This document shows positions 21,401 through 33,173 of a stretch of 64,000 bases of DNA, one piece after another (positions within the stretch are counted from its first letter, which is position 1; each line of letters begins with the position of its first letter). Location: NCBI RefSeq assembly GCF_964204865.1, contig NC_135250.1, positions 28,511,395 to 28,575,394 on the forward strand, given 5' to 3'. The stretch comes from Styela clava (lineage: Eukaryota; Chordata; Ascidiacea; Stolidobranchia; Styelidae). The notes beneath the pieces were generated by a model. That model did not search any database, was not told where the DNA came from, and saw only the letters and a list, made by a program, of their open reading frames with translations. Position numbers and translations under genes: made by a program.

Positions 21401-24400
21401 TGTATAACCACCCAGGTCCTGAAAACAGAATAGGACTTATGTTTATTTGGAAATTACGAAACCCTGATTCTATTAAAAAAAAATTAAAATAACCATAGAC
21501 CTACACAATGAAAAGCTTGGAAATCTAAAACGTGACTCCTAAACTTCGATAATCCATGGTTTGATGTTCTACGTATAATAATAAAATGCTACGAAAGAGG
21601 GAAAAAATAATTGATTCACAGTAAAATAATTACAGTAAACTAAATAACTTATATATTATAGTGCGAACACTCTTGTTTGTGACCCCCAAAACTCGGTATT
21701 TTTCCTGGGGGCATAGTTTGAAAAGCGTTGGTCTGTGCAGATACACATACCATAAAACTTTTGATTTCCACTAGCTAGACCAAATCAGGATGATGCAGTA
21801 GTTGTTGTAAAGTTCTTTTTTACTTATCATATAAATCGTTGGAATAATGTACCAATTATTTTAACTAGTATTTATAGCTTATTTTAAATATATTATATGT
21901 CTTCAATTTTTATTTATATGTCCTCGTAGTGAAGTAGCGGTCACGCACAAGGCGAGGTTTTCGCTTTTTACCTGTTATGACTGGGCCCTTATGAACGCAA
22001 CCAGACCCATCCATTCAATTAACAAGAGATGAGAAAAAATAACTAGGTATTTCATAACAAATTTGGTTTATCAAATATTTGTTTTGCATCAGGAAGGAGT
22101 CCTTGTTTGTAAAACCACCCAGGTCCTAAAAGCAGAATAGGACTTCTGTTTACTTGGAAGGTAAAAAATTTTGATTTAAAAAAAAAAAGGAATAAACCAT
22201 TGAAATACAGAGTAATAAGCTTAGAAAGCCATATTGTGATTCCTAACCTTTTATAATCCCTGGACATATTTTATGTTCTATGTATAATATTGAAACAATA
22301 AAATAGAGAAAGCAAAAAAATAATCACAGTACATTTATTTGACAAATTACAGTAAATTAACTCAATCGCATTATATTGCGAACACTTTATTTTGTTTCCT
22401 CCAAGAAGTTTGTCGTTTCCTTTTTTTTGTCTGGATCCAGTATAAAAAGGTTTGAGCTATGCAGATACGCGCAACATAAAACCTTTAATTTTCACTAACA
22501 TGACTAAAACATCAATAATACAGCAGTTGTTGCAAAAACAATTTTTACGATTGTACAACTCGTTGGAATAATCTACCAATTACGTCAAATAGTCACACAT
22601 TCATTTTATATCACCACTTTTTATTTATATGTCCGCATAAGAAAGTAATTGTCACGCACAAGACGAGGGTTTTGTTTTTACTTGTTGTAACTTGCCCCTT
22701 ACCCTGATGGCAACCACATCCACGCAAATAACAAGAGAAACAAAAACATAGCTAGCATTACATAACGAATATTCGTTTTGCAAGTATTTGTTTTGCATCA
22801 GGCTTAAGTCCTTATTTGTATAACCACCCAGGCCTGAAAACAAAATAGAACTTTTGCTTGGTTGGAAGTTACAAAAACTTGATTATATTAAAAAATAACC
22901 ATTGAAGTACAAAGAAATTGGATATCTATACTGTGACTATTCAATTTCACATGTATATTATAAAGAGTTAGAATAATGTAACAATTACATAAAATAATTA
23001 TTTAGATTATCAAAAACTCCTACTGTTTATCTTTTACAGTATACATAAGTACATGGTAGGTATTACCAATGATATCGTTTTGTTTTCCAATTCACAGGCA
23101 AAAGCAGCGATTGACGAAGCGAGGAGGGAATATGAACTGCGAACATGTTTGTCATTTCCTGAAAGAACAGATGAAGAAAACTTCATACAGTTTACAACAT
23201 TATCGGGGTAATAAGATACAAACTTTTTAGAAAAATATAAAACTGATTAGACGACCTCATCATAAGGCAAATCCACCTTTTGTCCGTGTACAAGTGTTTG
23301 TCGGGTTAGAAAATGGGTAACCAAGTATTCGATCTTATTTTAAACTTGATTGCATTGATTTAATTTTCATGTTCTTGACAGTACATATAAGAATCGATTT
23401 TATAAGAAAAAAATATTATTTAAATTTGCCTCTATTCGCAATTAATGGACCAGTCTATCAATAACTTACAGTACTTCAATTTGAAAAGTTTCGAAATGAA
23501 AATAATTTTTCTACATATTATGCGAATCCTACAGACACAATAGTTCACCTAGAATTTTTTAATTTTTAGTTTTATATTTTATTTCAGGGAAATCGTTATA
23601 TGACAATGAATGTAATAAGGTTCCGCAGAAATTTTGAAATATATTTATGTCACGTTTATATTAGAGCGAAGCGACACTCTTGAATAACTTGGAATAGTTA
23701 TATTCACTCTTTCTCATTATCCTTACAGTATACACGAACGTATTCACTAGAAGAAAAGCATACTGGAAAATCTCAATCGTTTTTTTTTTTATAACCATTT
23801 GACCCATCTATATCCTTCGCATCACCAGTTACACGCGATTAAGATAATTTATTTAAAAAATTATTTTTCGTATGAGTTTACAGTACAACTGATTTTGTTA
23901 CAAAAAACCGAACCGATTTTTTCCGAAATTATATAATCCATATATCAATCAAACTAATAGTAAGTCTGGCAAGCAATGAAAGATAACAATAAAAAAATGA
24001 ATACAAGCAAACAAAAATAATACATGTTTAAAACCATAAACTATTGCTTTCTTCAGAATTTAAATTCAAGTTGTGATTTATCCATTATCTGTACCTTTTA
24101 AATGAGCTATTCCATTGATTTTTTCTCTTTAGATGCTGGTCTTACGTAGGAATGCAGGGGGGATCACAGAACATTTCCATTGGCCAAAGATGTGAAATGA
24201 TGTCTACGGTTGTGCATGAGATGATGCATGCAATAGGAATATGGCACGAACAATCGAGGGCAGATAGAGACGATTATGTTGAAATTGTATGGGACCATGT
24301 TGAGGAAGGTATGGAGATATGCAGTTGTGAGATTCACAAGAATTATAACGAATTCTTTTTTGTATTTGATTCATCAACAAGGAGATCTTTCTAAAAACTG

Positions 24401-27400
24401 TTAACCCTCCGAACCTCAGTGACTTATATTGACATTATAAACCTGTAAGATAGCAATTAGGCATTTGATTATCAAACATCCAGGACGTTTTGCTCCGTTC
24501 AAAAGATACTCTCCCCATGTGGCTCTCAGCTTTTCGATAAAAACAATTATTGTTGTTTTTAAACCGTTACTACAAGTTATTTTATCCGCCACATTTATTA
24601 TAAAAAGCCTCGAATCGCCGCCAGAGGAACCGAAACCGGAGAATGATTCCGTAGGTCTCATGTCGGATAAGGAGGGCCTAGCTCAAGAAGTTTGCACTAG
24701 ACTTGCATTAGACAGAAATTGTTGCGTGATTCGTAGCAACCATTTAAAACGATATTTCTAATTTCTTACGTAAAGGGTAATCCTAAAATAAAACTCATAA
24801 TTTTTTTTATTATCTCCCCCCAAAAAAACGTCTGTGTATGATAATATCCACAAGTTAGAGTAATTTAGGATACTTTGCACAAAATCTATTTTCAATGAAA
24901 AATATTTGATAGAGATTTATTAGTTTTTGATAAGCAAATAAATAAGTAAAATTGACTACCAACTTTTGTTCCAATCTAGGTTATGAATACAATTTTGATA
25001 AATACCTGTTGGATGAAACAGATGACAGACGAGTGCCCTACGATTTCAACTCCGCCATGCATTACAGCAAAACCGCATTGTCGTAAGTAATAAGATAGCT
25101 AGTTAAAATTCCAACCACGGCACAAACAAAATCACAAAAAGGAGAGTTGTACAATAAAATTCAATGTATAAGTAAAGAAAACAGGAAGAAAATTTTGGAA
25201 GCTTGTTAAAACTACAAATCAAGTTCAAAACATGAGAAACATAAAATTAGTACATGTTGTTTTTGCTGTTATTGTTGTTGTTGACAATAATTTTTATCCT
25301 TCGCTAATGGCCAAGACCATTTTAATTGTTTAATATTCACAAATGGATATAAATCGCTATGATTTCGATTTTATTCACTCCATATATCCTGATTTATATA
25401 TATATATTTCTATTTTATAATCTGTTTTACAACCGCGATAATACTATTTCTCCACGCATATCTGCTTCTATTGTATGCCAAGTCATTGCTCAGTTAGGGC
25501 CTACGGTTTCGAATGTTCCGAAGTACGTTTTGTACCGTACCTACCGTACCGGGATCAAGTAATTTACGTCTTCGCTTCATGGCGAGTCAAATCGGAAACA
25601 GCCGTAATGTATTGAGAATCAAAAACTTGTTTCCCTGAAATAATTCAGTGGAATTTTGAATGAAATATCAGACGTCATAAGAGAATTCTTAAGTAATTTA
25701 GAAACAAACGAAAATAATAGCCTTCTATCAATAACAAAAATATTCAATCAATGAAAATTTCAACGCAATTCGTCAAGTAGTGAAGGAGAAAGTCATTTTA
25801 TCATGAGTTAACAACACGAAAAATAACATCAACAACATAATATCAAAACTATTCATAAGATTTAAATCCTTGTCGATTTCGAGCTGATGATTCGGATGTG
25901 TCAGAAGATAAAATTTTGTTGTTTTCGTCAATATGTCCTGTTCAAAATCAGGCAAGTTCTAGTTTGTGAGATTAATATATTAGGATCATGCCCCAAGTAA
26001 GTTCTTGTTTTACTCAAAACGGCACATTGTTTTTAATATTGATTTACAGGCAATTTTTTTTTCTTCTTACAAAATAGCTGTTGCTGTTTCGTTGAATGAG
26101 ATGAAGCGTTTTTTAAACCAACTTAGTAATATAATAAATCATTCACATCGAATTAACAGTTTCACTTGATTTGTAAATATGAGAAAATCCTTTTCAATTG
26201 TTGCCATGGTTTTCCCTCGGAAATGTATTTCTGTTAAATTTGCTAAATTCGCACGTAGAGTTGATAAATATCCTCTTTTTTTAGCATAAATCTGTATAAT
26301 TCTATTCTAAGTGTGGGTACCCCCCACCTGTTAATATTTATGAACTAAACACGCGTTGAGATAATTACAAATCCTATTCACGTTTACAGAATTGATGGAA
26401 ATCCGACAATTCGAACTCGAGACCCTGAATTAGAAGATGTCATAGGTCAACGTGCCACGTTCAGTGAGGGTGACATAACAAAGATTAATAGAATGTATGG
26501 CTGCAGTAAGTAAAAGCGTTTTTCACCCAATTAATATATTTTGATTTTGAACACGATAAGGGCTACATGATGTACATCAATATCAGTAAATACCGCTCCA
26601 CATCATATATTACCTCATGTATTTATTCGCCCGTTATACTTCACCATAATATTACCGAAAGAGTATTCTTATTAGCTATAGAGACGGGTATTTGAGCGAC
26701 ACCGTGTATCATATATATTTATTTTTAGGCGACACCTTAAGAGTCAGTAATCATGTGAACTTCGATGAACAAAACATTGGCGGTTTTACGCAATTCGGTT
26801 TGCAAAGCGATGTTAAGTGGTTGAAACATGATTTGGCGACATCGGACACTTCGGGAACTTCGACTTGGTATTTGCCTACATTTGATGCAACACTTGGCAT
26901 AGAAGAAAAAGGTGGATAAACTTTCTTTAACTATTGCATGGGTCAAATGCACATTGGGTTGCGAATATCTCGTCTGATTATACATATAAGGATAAAATAA
27001 AAACGTAATTAAACATTTTAACTGAGTCTTGCATATGCAAAAATAACACTGGCTTGTGCAGTTTACTGTGTACATGATTATAATTTATGATAGATAAATT
27101 CAATATCTCACTTCTATGATTAGCGCGTACAAAATTCTGGGGCCCATTGCAGCACTGAACAAATACCAACGAAAAAGCTAAAATTACAATCTAATTTATG
27201 TGATTTTTTGTGACAGGAAGCTTTTTATACTTCGACTCAAGCAACAAAATCTCAGGACAAGCCGGATTAATCAAATCCATGCGGTACACCAGCACCGTCG
27301 CAAATCAGTGTCTTGAATTTTGGTATTACATAAATGTGGGTCTTTCGAGTCAGGCTTCTATGACGTGAGTTCCAAATTTTGTTTCAGTTTATACAGATAA

Positions 27401-30400
27401 AGAATTAATATTTATGCTTTTAAATAGTTTTTTTTGGTTAGTCTGTTGTTCGAAATCTTTTATCCAGGACGGTTTGAAAACAATAATACTTTTTCTTTCG
27501 TTTGAAACAGCGGTTATCGACCTATGTTTATCTTGGCCTCACTTGTGGACCTTATTTATGTGCGTAAGGTATGGCAAACAAAAAGCACGATTTATGTTAT
27601 ATTGAAAAAATTCATTTTTCAGTGTTTACATTGCTGCATTGGATCCGGTAACTGGAGATATCACTTCTTACGGATCACCGTTGCAGACGTTTCAAGGGCA
27701 ATACGGTAATCGATGGAATGTCCATAGAATGACAATTTCTGCACAGAGTAGCTATAGGATCGTGTTTTACGCAAAAGCAGGTCAATTGTTAATATGAATT
27801 AAGTTGACATATCATTTAACGTTTTCTCTCTCTAAAAAGTCTGTAGACAACCAGTTAAAAAGAAATCGTAACGTTCTGATTAGATATTGTCGATAGAAAA
27901 GCTTGATTGAGATGGTGGGCACGGATGAAGAGAATTATCGAAATCCGTAACTTGAAAGGTATAATTTAACGCAAAGACAGGATGCAATCTTTTAGAAGAG
28001 AAATGGCAATAGTCAACTAACTAGCCATCATTTTTTGAATTGATCAAATTACTTCCAGTTTCAATACAGCTGGAAAAGTCAATTGTCAGTTAAGAAATTA
28101 GCCTGATAAATAACTTTACAGAACGATTTCATGTAATTTTTTTTTTTCACATTTTTCATTTCAAATCTAGCGTTGAATAAGCATACAATTCTATGCAAGG
28201 AGGTCCTGAATCTTTCCTCCAGTTTCAATACAGCTGGAAAAGTCGATTATCAATTAAGAAATTTGCCTGACAAATAACTTTACAGAACGATTTCATGTAT
28301 TTTTTTTTACATATCTCATTTCAAATCATGAGCTGAATAATCACACAATTCAACGCAGGGAGGTCATGAATCTTTCTGGTGCGACATTTCCTACTCAATT
28401 GTTTACATCTCGATAGAGCATGCGAAACGTATAAAATAACGCGTATCTATAAGAACACCACCTCGTTATGGGGGTGTCATATCAAGTAGCCTAAAACGAT
28501 TCCCGTGCTAATATATCTTCTGACGCATCAGTATATTCTTGCACAGAGTCTAGAATTTAGACCAAAATGATTGTAAAAAAGCGCCCCATGAAATACCGTT
28601 TTCTAATTACAATCAATTTAACAGGAGAATATCCGAGTGACGTCATTGCTATTGATGACGTAAGTGTTCAAGACAGAGAATGTGACACCGCATACTTCAC
28701 TGTACCTGACTATAAAGAGAAAGTAAAAACTTATGCATTCGGTGAAGCAATCCTAAGTGATGTCATGTATACTGGAACGCCAGGATACGCGTTTCGAGCT
28801 GTTGTAAGTTTTTAAATAAAAAATAGATGATTTTCAAATTAAAACAGAATGTTTAATTTTGGGTTATAATAATGTTAAATTTTTCGTAGAATGTAAAATA
28901 GTACGATAGCGTTGTTTCATTACGCCTACATTAAATGTTAGGTATACTTCACCACCATTACTTTATTCATAGTAGCAAAAGTAAAGTTGACCGAGTAAAA
29001 ACATCTCTAATGAATTGCGACCGAAAGTTTTAAGGTCGAAAAATTAAAATCTTCAAATCATATAATTAAGACAAGAAGCCTTTTCCTATTTTCATATAAT
29101 TTTTTCTTATTTTCTACAATAAATTTCGGCGCTTCCGTAGTATGTGAACCCAGGTGGCGGACACCGGGAGGAAGTATGTGTATCAGGTTAAGATTGGGAC
29201 ATACTTTATTTCAATTTCACTTATTTCATTTCTATTACGAGTTCGGGGAGTTGTCAAGTGAGTCCCATAGTATTTGTACCTGGAATTATGATCTAGCCCT
29301 AACCTGGTACACATGTAACGTTCGGTGGCCGACATCTTGGTTTACATACTACATGAGTACCCAAATTTCATAATATTTAATAATGTCAAATAAATAAATC
29401 GTTTTATTTAATCTTAATGTGGTAAAACTCAAAAATACGTCTTAATTACTTGGGGACTAATGTCGTGACGGTCAATATTTGGTATGATAATATTGAACAT
29501 CAATAGTTCCAGGCATATCGAGATTGCGGGCAAAGTAAAATTATATATCCAAATATAAATAAATGGGGGAATTAGTTGGATATACATTGACCTTGAAGGT
29601 AGCCAAATATTTTAAACACAACTATCCCCATAAGACTGATTAATGCAAACCGACGTTGGACAACAAATATGTAAAGAGGGATCCACATGCTTTGCGAGAT
29701 TGTGGAGACTGATATATGTACGCAGTCCTGAGAGATCTTTAAAACGCCTCAAAAGTTGTTCATCCTCTCTAAAATGTGATATTACTTAGATACAATTGGA
29801 AAAGATTTTTTAGGAGTTGTTGCTTATGAGGGACACCTGGATTCCTTTCTATTGTGTTGGATTTAAAAAAAATTATTAAAAGACATAATCATTATATAGT
29901 TTTATTTTTGTAGATCTATCCATATGGAGTCCGGAGCGACATTGACGCAGGATACCCGGATTACATCGGATTTTTTTTTCAACTTGTTGGAGGAAAATAC
30001 GACGATGAATTAGAATGGCCTTTTGACAATCAATTCATTAGGCTTCAAATTACCGACCAAGATCCCAACCCACAAACACGAATGAATTGGTATTATAACT
30101 TCATAACAAGCAAAGATGTTCCATCCAGTGCATCCTACTGGGAAAAACCAACTGGACTAGGCGTGAGTTTATCGTAACAAGATTATTTTATTTGGAACAA
30201 GTAAACATTTTAAAACATTAATATAACTCGATGATACAGAGTAACCAAAAACAGAACCCTCGAATTTCTTAAGTACGTTTACAAAATTGGATAAATTTTT
30301 ATAACACTCGAACTTCTGTTTGTGCATGATTATATCCAAAAATGTGGGATGTAATTCCCAAACAACCGAATTTTTTGAGGGGAGTCATTTCAAACGAGAA

Positions 30401-30840
30401 ATTTTTAGAACTTTCCTTTTTTTTACTTCAAATAAATATCTCGAATGAAACGACTTTGGATTGTACAAATTCAACATATTAAAAATATATAACGTCCTTG
30501 GGTTATTCTATAAACGAAGCTATGCTATCATATTACCCACTACACTGCATGTATTGAGTATTACATTTACTGCAAAATCACTACAAATCATCGTTTTTTT
30601 TTCTCCAATATATTACTTGAAATATTAGTCTATTTCTGATTGTTTCTTCTATTCCAGGTTCCCAACACAGCGTACGGTTACAGAACTTTTATGCCGAAGT
30701 GGCGAATGGATACTAGATCGTATTTGAGACATGACACTGCATATTATTCAATCCAGGTTACGGATAAATCTAGCAAACTAGAAAAGAGTCATTCATTATA
30801 TATCATTATCTATTTATCTCTTGTATTTTACATGATTTGA
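18434..30840 (+). CDS. meprin-like astacin metalloprotease (signal peptide, prodomain, astacin, MAM, MATH, hydrophobic C-terminus)
   Basis: Fourteen exons join in phase to 644 residues: 18434-18484, 19175-19256, 19405-19473, 19798-19925, 23098-23207, 24133-24308, 24980-25082, 26390-26505, 26729-26911, 27217-27364, 27623-27780, 28625-28803, 29914-30162 and 30658-30840. Residues 1-17 are a signal peptide. The prodomain has LKEGDI, resembling the FxGD inhibitory Asp switch. The catalytic domain starts after LWPKKIP. The zinc site HEMMHAIGIWH gives His175, Glu176, His179 and His185; the Met-turn is SAMHY (Met232, Tyr234). Four Cys, including CWSY and YGC, fit the two astacin disulfides. A MAM domain spans about 279-461 and a MATH domain about 463-620 (GGKYDDELEWPF). 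The C-terminus ends in a hydrophobic run (LYIIIYLSLVFYMI), suggesting a GPI signal or tail anchor. All introns are GT-AG; the donor after exon 11 (GTCAAT) is weak. No break was seen. It is a secreted or surface endopeptidase; its substrate is unknown. Confidence 0.94.
19951..20962. repeat. foldback hAT-like element in meprin-like intron 4
   Basis: The first about 400 bp (CAGGGGTCGGCAACATTTCG onward) recurs in inverted order in the last about 400 bp, including CTTTGCGTGCCAAACATATT / inverse near 20905 and AAACATTTTATTAAAATCTA / inverse near 20600. CAGGGGTCGGCAAC is a typical hAT tip. The right tip is shortened (gaaaggtgcctga). No transposase was seen. Confidence 0.85.
20972..22990. repeat. tandem array of about 0.71-kb units
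   Basis: The landmark GTCACGCACAAG (or a close variant) starts copies near 20973, 21230, 21938 and 22651. Each is followed by GGCAACCACATTCACxCAAA and by CCTTGTTTGTATAACCACCC. Copies two to three and three to four are about 710 bp apart, while the first is a partial unit of about 257 bp. Short reading frames on the minus strand are shared between copies but decay differently, so I regard them as non-coding. Confidence 0.85.
28055..28380. repeat. two-copy tandem duplication, about 165-bp unit
   Basis: CCAGTTTCAATACAGCTGGA occurs at 28057 and again at 28220, each time followed by AACTTTACAGAACGATTTCA and by a gcaxggaggtc ... tgaatcttt ending. It lies in the intron between meprin-like exons 11 and 12. 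Confidence 0.9.
29131..29357. repeat. palindromic MITE family, copy 1
   Basis: It begins GCTTCCGTAGTATGTGAACC and ends with the inverse theme TTTACATACTACATGAG. The same family occurs at 42298-42459, 42640-42743 and 43515-43620. It lies in the intron between meprin-like exons 12 and 13. Confidence 0.75.
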
Positions 30841-31347
30841 AGTTGTTTATATATTTTGTTTGCATGTATTACGTATTATAATTTCTCATTGTATTCAGTG
30901 CAACTAGCCCATAAAATAGGCACAAGCGCCATAGTTTGGCTGTATTATATTGCTTTATATTTGGTATACCATTTAAGTGGGAAATAATTTATTGGCCAAG
31001 ATCAATAATAAGTGAGTGAAAAGTTTCGAAGCCAACAAACCAAAACCAATAAATCACCGAGATTGATCTTGCTATCATACATGGCATTTCGACGCCCTCA
31101 CTCATAAACCTGCTCAAAAGTCTAGATGAGTGGTTGTTTTTGACCCTAGTTCCAGGTTATCTAGTACAACAGGTATGCTAGTACCGCCCAAGGGTTCAAC
31201 ATGTTTGGTTTAAAATCCGACTGTTTTAGCTTGCTTTCTATATTGTTTAAATGCAATCAAAGACATATTACAACTGTCACAGTTATTAATTAAACTTTCC
31301 ACGCTTTAAAAATTTATCTTTTTCGCCAGTATTAGCTCTTTTATATA

Positions 31348-31786
31348 CAGGGTGTCTTAAAAGTAAGTATACACTATTAATTTTGATTTACTTTTCAGGT
31401 ACTCACCATAGAGCGTTCATTTCCTCAGAAAACATAGTATGGATAAGTAGTAAGATTTAGATGATTTAGATATTGTTTGCATTTTTCATCAACCCACATA
31501 ATGACAACGAGATTAACCCAAGAACTGTGGTGCAAAATTGCTATTTGGCATGAAGCACATAAATCAGTAAAGCAAACTCAGCGCCTGTACTAACAGAGTT
31601 TGTAATTAATTCGGCTGCGAATATTTTTCTCAGAGCGTCCGCTTCTTGGTCTTCCTGATCTTTTTGCATTAAATACAGATCCAGTTTCCATAAATTTATG
31701 ATGAATTGCATAAATTTTTCGCTGATTAGGAGCCGAATTAATTCCAATTCAAAATTAAAAGTGTATACTTATTTTGAGACACCCTG
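31348..31786 (+). mobile_element. internally deleted Tc1/mariner-type element
   Basis: Inverted ends CAGGGTGTCTTAAAAGTAAG and CTTATTTTGAGACACCCTG are flanked by TA (31346-31347, 31787-31788). An internal plus-strand stretch from 31500 reads MTTRLTQELWCKIAIWHEA and then stops, resembling the N-terminal helix-turn-helix start of a transposase. Length is 439 bp, so most of the gene is deleted. Confidence 0.85.
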
Positions 31787-31841
31787 TATCTACCGTATAT
31801 ATAATTCATGTAATCTAAGTATAACGCTGGGTTCTTCTAGC

Positions 31842-32090
31842 ACAGACCTAGGCAAGTTGCGCCGCACGGGCCGAATTTGGCCCGTGGTTATGCTTCATCT
31901 GACCCGCAGACTTTCTAGATTATCACACTTTCTTTCTATTTACATATAAACAAACTGTAAGCTTGATTATTGTGGCATTAGGCCCGTGACCATGTTTCAT
32001 ACGGGCCGAAAGCAACTTTCTAGAATTACACACTTTCTTTTTATTTACATATACAACAACTTTAACTGTAGTCTTCATTATTGTAATAAA
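31842..32090. mobile_element. hAT-like element remnant
   Basis: GC-rich tip sequence (gcacgggccgaatttggcccg) is typical of hAT ends. A second half-copy (ggcccgtgaccatgtttcatacgggccg, then tttctagaattacacacttt) repeats the first about 115 bp later, so the segment is an imperfect direct duplication. Boundaries are uncertain. Confidence 0.5.
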
Positions 32091-33173
32091 ATCAGTATTT
32101 TAGAAGTGATGTGTTTTATATATATTATAGTACCAGCTGTGAACTGCAGTCAACTTTGAGAAAATGATCAGCGCTTGTTTTCGCATGTGATCACTTATCA
32201 ACAGAGTAATCAAAACGAAAATATTGTAGGTGTAATTTTGACGAGACATGCATGGATCGTGTGCTAACTGCGCTAGACTAGTCAGATCAGCGCAGCTCAG
32301 TATTTTAAATATTGTAAATAAGTCTGCCATTGAACCTGACATTCAAAGACTTATTAATTCACTGCAAAACACAAAATCATGTCAATAAAAGTAAGATTTG
32401 TGTTATGCCTCGTTTCATCCAAATATGTAGTAAAACACAATAAAAACGTAATCTTGATTGATTTCACTCAGTTCTTTATGAAGTTTAAATTTTGAATTTA
32501 CGGTATTGCAACATAGCAAAAATAATTGCTCTCATATGCTCCATCTGCTTGGGCATTTCATTCGAGTTACCTTTCACTAAAAATGTGGAAAATCACTTAA
32601 TCAAGATGTAATTTAAAAGTCTTGTGACCTTAAGCATTAGCGATTAGTAGAATCTTGAGCAAAATAGCATAGATACATAGAACTGTGAAATTGACTATTG
32701 AAATGTATTTCAAATGCAAAAGTCATACTTCTGAAAAAATGTAAATCGAAACAATATAGAAATAAACTTATAAAGTTTTACATTACAAATATACCTCATG
32801 ATTTTATGGATTCGAATAGGAGTAAACCCAAAATAGATAAGATGACATGGAAATATTATAAAACCGTAATGACTGGTGCATTGGCATAATTTTTTTTTAT
32901 ATAATTATTCTTCGATATTTTTTTACTTTTGTATTGCACTATTTGGATTAACTACTATCGGGGTGCTTGATACCCAGTATTAAATTTTGAGTTTTTGTTC
33001 ACCTTCAGTTAAATTCATTTATTATTCTGTTTTTACAAAGTGTGTTTTAGTATAGCCCAAACATAAACTAATAATTACATATTGGTTAAGTTTATTTTCT
33101 TTTGACCAACATATAGATTATTGTCATAGATAAAATACTACTTTTGTATGCAAGAAATGAAAATTCAAATAAT
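32091..33173. other. intergenic stretch
   Basis: AT-rich sequence between the hAT remnant and the P450 pseudogene. Short open frames here (for example minus strand 32100-32342) have no recognisable motif. A near copy of the last part (33000-33170) lies at 39005-39190 downstream of the intact P450, showing that the duplicated block extends past the genes. Confidence 0.5.

Noticed and set aside
21085..22267. Minus-strand frames sharing GPGWLYKQGL / GPGWFYKQGL in the tandem array
   Set aside because: The similarity follows from the 0.71-kb DNA repeat. The fourth copy is frameshifted and the frames start and stop at unrelated places, so no selection on a protein is visible.
24465..24761. 98-codon open frame in the protease intron (and its minus-strand overlap)
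   Set aside because: It starts with TTG, has no recognisable motif, and both strands are open together, which is typical of chance or repeat-derived frames.
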